This document shows positions 60,623-64,000 of a stretch of DNA of 64,000 bases, piece after piece (the stretch's first letter is position 1; each line of letters opens with the position of its first letter). The position numbers were made by a program, and so were the translations under genes. The notes below the pieces were generated by a model. That model saw only the letters and a program-made list of their open reading frames with translations. It was not told the DNA's origin and did not search any database. This DNA comes from JAXLQL01 sp046331625. Lineage in GTDB: Bacteria > Acidobacteriota > Terriglobia > Bryobacterales > Bryobacteraceae. The stretch is from the NCBI GenBank assembly GCA_046331625.1, contig JAXLQL010000019.1:62001-126000 (forward strand), given 5' to 3'.

Positions 60623-62440
60623 GTGGAAGAGGAGCGAGTACATGGCCGGGCGTTTGACCGGTGCCTGATGCTGCGTCTGGGCCGGTACGCGTTGCCGTAT
60701 TGGCCGGCGATCGTGGCGTCGGCGGCACTGATGCTGATCAACTCGGCGCTGCAGGTGATCGGGCCGCTGATCAGTAAGCTGGCGGTAGACCGGTATCTGG
60801 CGCCGTCAGCGCATGCCGAGCCGTCTATGCTCGATCCGTATCTTTCGAGCGATGCGATGACAGGGCTCGCGCAGTTGAGCGCGATCGTGCTCGGCGGGCT
60901 GGTGCTCGGCTTGTTGTGTTCGTTCATTCAGGGGTACTTGATGGCGCGTACGGGGCAGTTGGCCATGTTCGCATTGCGGCGCGATTTGATGCACCGGCTG
61001 CATGGGCTCGACATGGCCTACTATGACCGGCAGCCGGTGGGCCGGTTGGTGACGCGCGTGACTACCGACGTGGACGCGCTCAATGAATTGCTGTCTTCGG
61101 GGTCAGTGGCGATGCTCGGAGACGTGGTGGTGTTGTCGTTCCTGTTGGCGTCAATGCTTCGGCTCAGCGTGGGAATGACGGTCGCGCTGATGCTGACGAT
61201 GCCACTGGTGTTGGGCGCGACATTGCTGTTTCGGAAGATCGCGCAGACGGGGAATCGGCGCGTGCGGATCGCGGTGGCTCGCATCAACTCGTTCCTGCAA
61301 GAGCATGTCACTGGGATGAGCGTGGTGCAACTCTTCAACCGGGAACAGAAAGCGCGCGAGCAGTTCGACAAGGCCAATCGCGAGCACTACGACGCCTTTC
61401 AGGAATTGATTCGGGCGTACGGATGGTTCTATCCGGTGGTGGAATTGGTGGGCGTTCTCGGATTGGCTCTGGTGATCGGATACGGCGGCTGGAGGATCGA
61501 GCAGGGGACGCTCACGATGGGCGTGTTGGTAGCGTTCTTCCAGTACGGCGTGCGGTTCTTCCGCCCGATTCAGGATCTGAGCGAGAAGTACAACATCCTG
61601 CAATCGGCGATGGCGGCGGCCGAGCGTGTGTTCGGATTGCTGGATGAGCGCGCGAGTGTGGAAGGTCCCGCGAAAGCGGTGGAGTTTCCGCGGGGTACGG
61701 CGGCCATCGAGTTCGATCGCGTTTGGTTCGCATACAAGGGCGAAGACTGGGTGCTCCGCGACGTCAGCTTTCGCGTGGAGCCGGGCGAGACCATCGCGGT
61801 GGTGGGGCACACGGGCGCTGGCAAGACGACCATCACGAGTTTGCTGCTGCGGCTCTACGACGTTCAGAAAGGCGCGATCCGCATCGGCGGCGTGGATTTG
61901 CGCGAGTTCGATCCGCGGGATCTGCGGCGCGCCTTCGGGATCGTGCTGCAGGACCCGTTTCTGTTCACGGGCGACATAGCGCACAACATCCGGTTGGGGA
62001 CGCCGGGCATTGACGACGAGCAGGTGCGAGCGGCCGCGCGGGAAGTGAACTTGCTCGATTTCGTGGACTCGCTGCCCGGCGGGCTGCGCCACGAGGTGCG
62101 GGAACGCGGCGCGGGGCTGTCGACGGGCCAGAAGCAACTCATCAGCTTCGCGCGCGCATTGGCACACGCTCCGCGGTTTCTGATTTTGGATGAGGCGACG
62201 TCGAGCGTGGATACGGAGACCGAGTTGCGGATTCGCGCGGCGCTGGACCGGTTGCTCGAGGGGCGCACGTCGATCGTGATCGCGCACCGGTTGTCGACGA
62301 TTCAGCGGGCGGACCGGATTCTGGTGATGCACAAGGGCGAGTTGCGCGAGTCGGGTTCGCATCAGGAATTGCTCGCGCAGAGGGGGATTTATTGGCGGTT
62401 GTACCAGCTCCAATACAAGGATCAGGAAGCGGCGAAGTAG
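60623..62440 (+). CDS. ABC exporter half-transporter (MsbA/lipid-type permease-ATPase)
   Basis: 605 residues from GTG 60623 (TACGCT ends nine bases upstream). N-terminal permease domain, about six helices (30-300), then an ATPase domain: Walker A GHTGAGKTT, Q-loop LQDPFLF, signature LSTGQKQ (an LSGGQ variant), Walker B FLILDEATSSVD, H-loop IAHRLST. Complete. Forms homo- or heterodimers exporting lipids, drugs or peptides; substrate unknown. No paired half-transporter gene is adjacent. Confidence 0.92.
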   Translation: MEEERVHGRAFDRCLMLRLGRYALPYWPAIVASAALMLINSALQVIGPLISKLAVDRYLAPSAHAEPSMLDPYLSSDAMTGLAQLSAIVLGGLVLGLLCSFIQGYLMARTGQLAMFALRRDLMHRLHGLDMAYYDRQPVGRLVTRVTTDVDALNELLSSGSVAMLGDVVVLSFLLASMLRLSVGMTVALMLTMPLVLGATLLFRKIAQTGNRRVRIAVARINSFLQEHVTGMSVVQLFNREQKAREQFDKANREHYDAFQELIRAYGWFYPVVELVGVLGLALVIGYGGWRIEQGTLTMGVLVAFFQYGVRFFRPIQDLSEKYNILQSAMAAAERVFGLLDERASVEGPAKAVEFPRGTAAIEFDRVWFAYKGEDWVLRDVSFRVEPGETIAVVGHTGAGKTTITSLLLRLYDVQKGAIRIGGVDLREFDPRDLRRAFGIVLQDPFLFTGDIAHNIRLGTPGIDDEQVRAAAREVNLLDFVDSLPGGLRHEVRERGAGLSTGQKQLISFARALAHAPRFLILDEATSSVDTETELRIRAALDRLLEGRTSIVIAHRLSTIQRADRILVMHKGELRESGSHQELLAQRGIYWRLYQLQYKDQEAAK

Positions 62441-62460
62441 CTATACCTGGCGATGGCTGA

Positions 62461-62500
62461 CGGGGCTGAAGCCCCGCGCAGACTGAAGTCTGCCCCACAA
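62461..62500 (+). repeat. double-hairpin intergenic repeat
   Basis: CGGGGCTGAAGCCCCG then GCAGACTGAAGTCTGC then CCCAC, between the convergent ABC and acyl-CoA dehydrogenase genes. Stem 1 is CGGGGCT/AGCCCCG where others have GCGGGACT/AGTCCCGC, again a compensatory pair. Confidence 0.85.
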
Positions 62501-62522
62501 TTTGGAGACCTTCTTTAGAACT

Positions 62523-63719
<1,197 letters not shown>

Positions 63720-63738
63720 GTCGGTTATGCTAGCTTAC
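63720..63738. promoter_or_regulatory. 19-bp divergent gap with overlapping -10-like hexamers
   Basis: Only 19 bases separate two start codons on opposite strands. The plus strand has TATGCT (63726-63731) seven bases before ATG 63739; the minus strand reads TAGCAT from 63727-63732, seven bases before the ATG at 63719. The two hexamers share five positions, so only one direction can be engaged at once. No room for a Shine-Dalgarno; both transcripts would be leaderless. Confidence 0.6.
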
Positions 63739-64000
63739 ATGAGACGCCGGCGAATCCTGCAATCCATGCTCGCCTTGCCCGCCGTTCCCGCGGCGGTCCC
63801 GGTGGCGGCCCAGATAGCCGTCACGCAGCCAGCACCATCCGAACTCTTTCCGAAACTCACGCTGACCGCGCCTGACGCGCCCGCCGCGGCCGTGCATCGC
63901 TTCTTTTCCGAGCAGCAGTTCGCGGCGCTCGAAAAGCTGTGCGACGCGGTGATGCCGCAGGCGCTAGGCCGGCCTTCGGCTCGCGATGCGGCGGTAGCGG
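63739..64000 (+). CDS. gluconate 2-dehydrogenase subunit 3-like protein, N-terminal part (runs off window)
   Basis: ATG 63739, open to the window end. Twin-arginine-type leader (RRRRILQSMLALPAVPAAVPVAAQ), then FFSEQQFAALEKLCDAVMPQALGRPSA, the start of the gluconate dehydrogenase small-subunit domain, which helps export and anchor a partner GMC oxidoreductase. The partner GMC gene would be expected just downstream. Only about 87 residues are visible. Confidence 0.75.
   Translation, partial: MRRRRILQSMLALPAVPAAVPVAAQIAVTQPAPSELFPKLTLTAPDAPAAAVHRFFSEQQFAALEKLCDAVMPQALGRPSARDAAVA

Overview
High-GC bacterial chromosome, most likely from an acidobacterium of the Solibacter/Bryobacter group (Bryobacteraceae). 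The grounds are family-level: a C-terminal Solibacter-type TIGR03437 domain on a secreted hydrolase (28539-30038), a TIGR02999-type ECF sigma factor divergent from a Ser/Thr kinase with a PD40 propeller, many secreted beta-propeller proteins, and catabolic acyl-CoA genes. No rRNA, tRNA, CRISPR array, complete transposase or phage module was found.

Layout. 1-1338: 3' part of ftsK. 1339-5617: accessory patch with an HD phosphohydrolase fused to a nuclease-like C-terminus, a small partner gene, diverged direct repeats on both sides and a truncated metallophosphoesterase. 5716-12638: sigma factor/kinase pair and two secreted propeller proteins. 13012-13998: DedA-rhodanese fusion with an in-frame TGA where the family has its catalytic cysteine, a strong selenocysteine candidate. 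14303-18852: housekeeping and small membrane genes, a HicB with a decayed HicA, an SDR and a TPR protein. 19405-33201: two divergent gene blocks that look like one exopolysaccharide system. It has a PelF-like glycosyltransferase, a PelG-like membrane protein, an HlyD adaptor, a TolC channel, two Agd3-like polysaccharide deacetylases, a GH114 hydrolase and a second TIM-barrel hydrolase. 33198-36083: metzincin-type protease with a partly duplicated catalytic region, and a secreted protein with a fresh 24-bp duplication. 36395-37894: neutral-ceramidase-like enzyme. 37920-42686: tightly coupled operon of a flavin monooxygenase, two GT2 glycosyltransferases and a radical SAM enzyme, divergent from a methyltransferase. 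43531-54293: assorted hydrolases and membrane proteins. 54343-63719: acyl-CoA catabolism (carboxyltransferase, AtuA pair, enoyl-CoA hydratase, acyl-CoA dehydrogenase) with a penicillin-acylase-type hydrolase and an ABC exporter. 63739-end: start of a gluconate 2-dehydrogenase subunit 3-like gene.

Genome-scale signals: (a) a dispersed intergenic repeat made of two GA-centred hairpins; (b) tandem duplications of the junction between convergent genes, seen twice, plus other local duplications; (c) many genes without a Shine-Dalgarno whose start codon lies 6-9 nt after a TANNNT hexamer, which suggests leaderless transcription.

Functional calls rest on reading motifs by eye. No similarity search or structure prediction was run.
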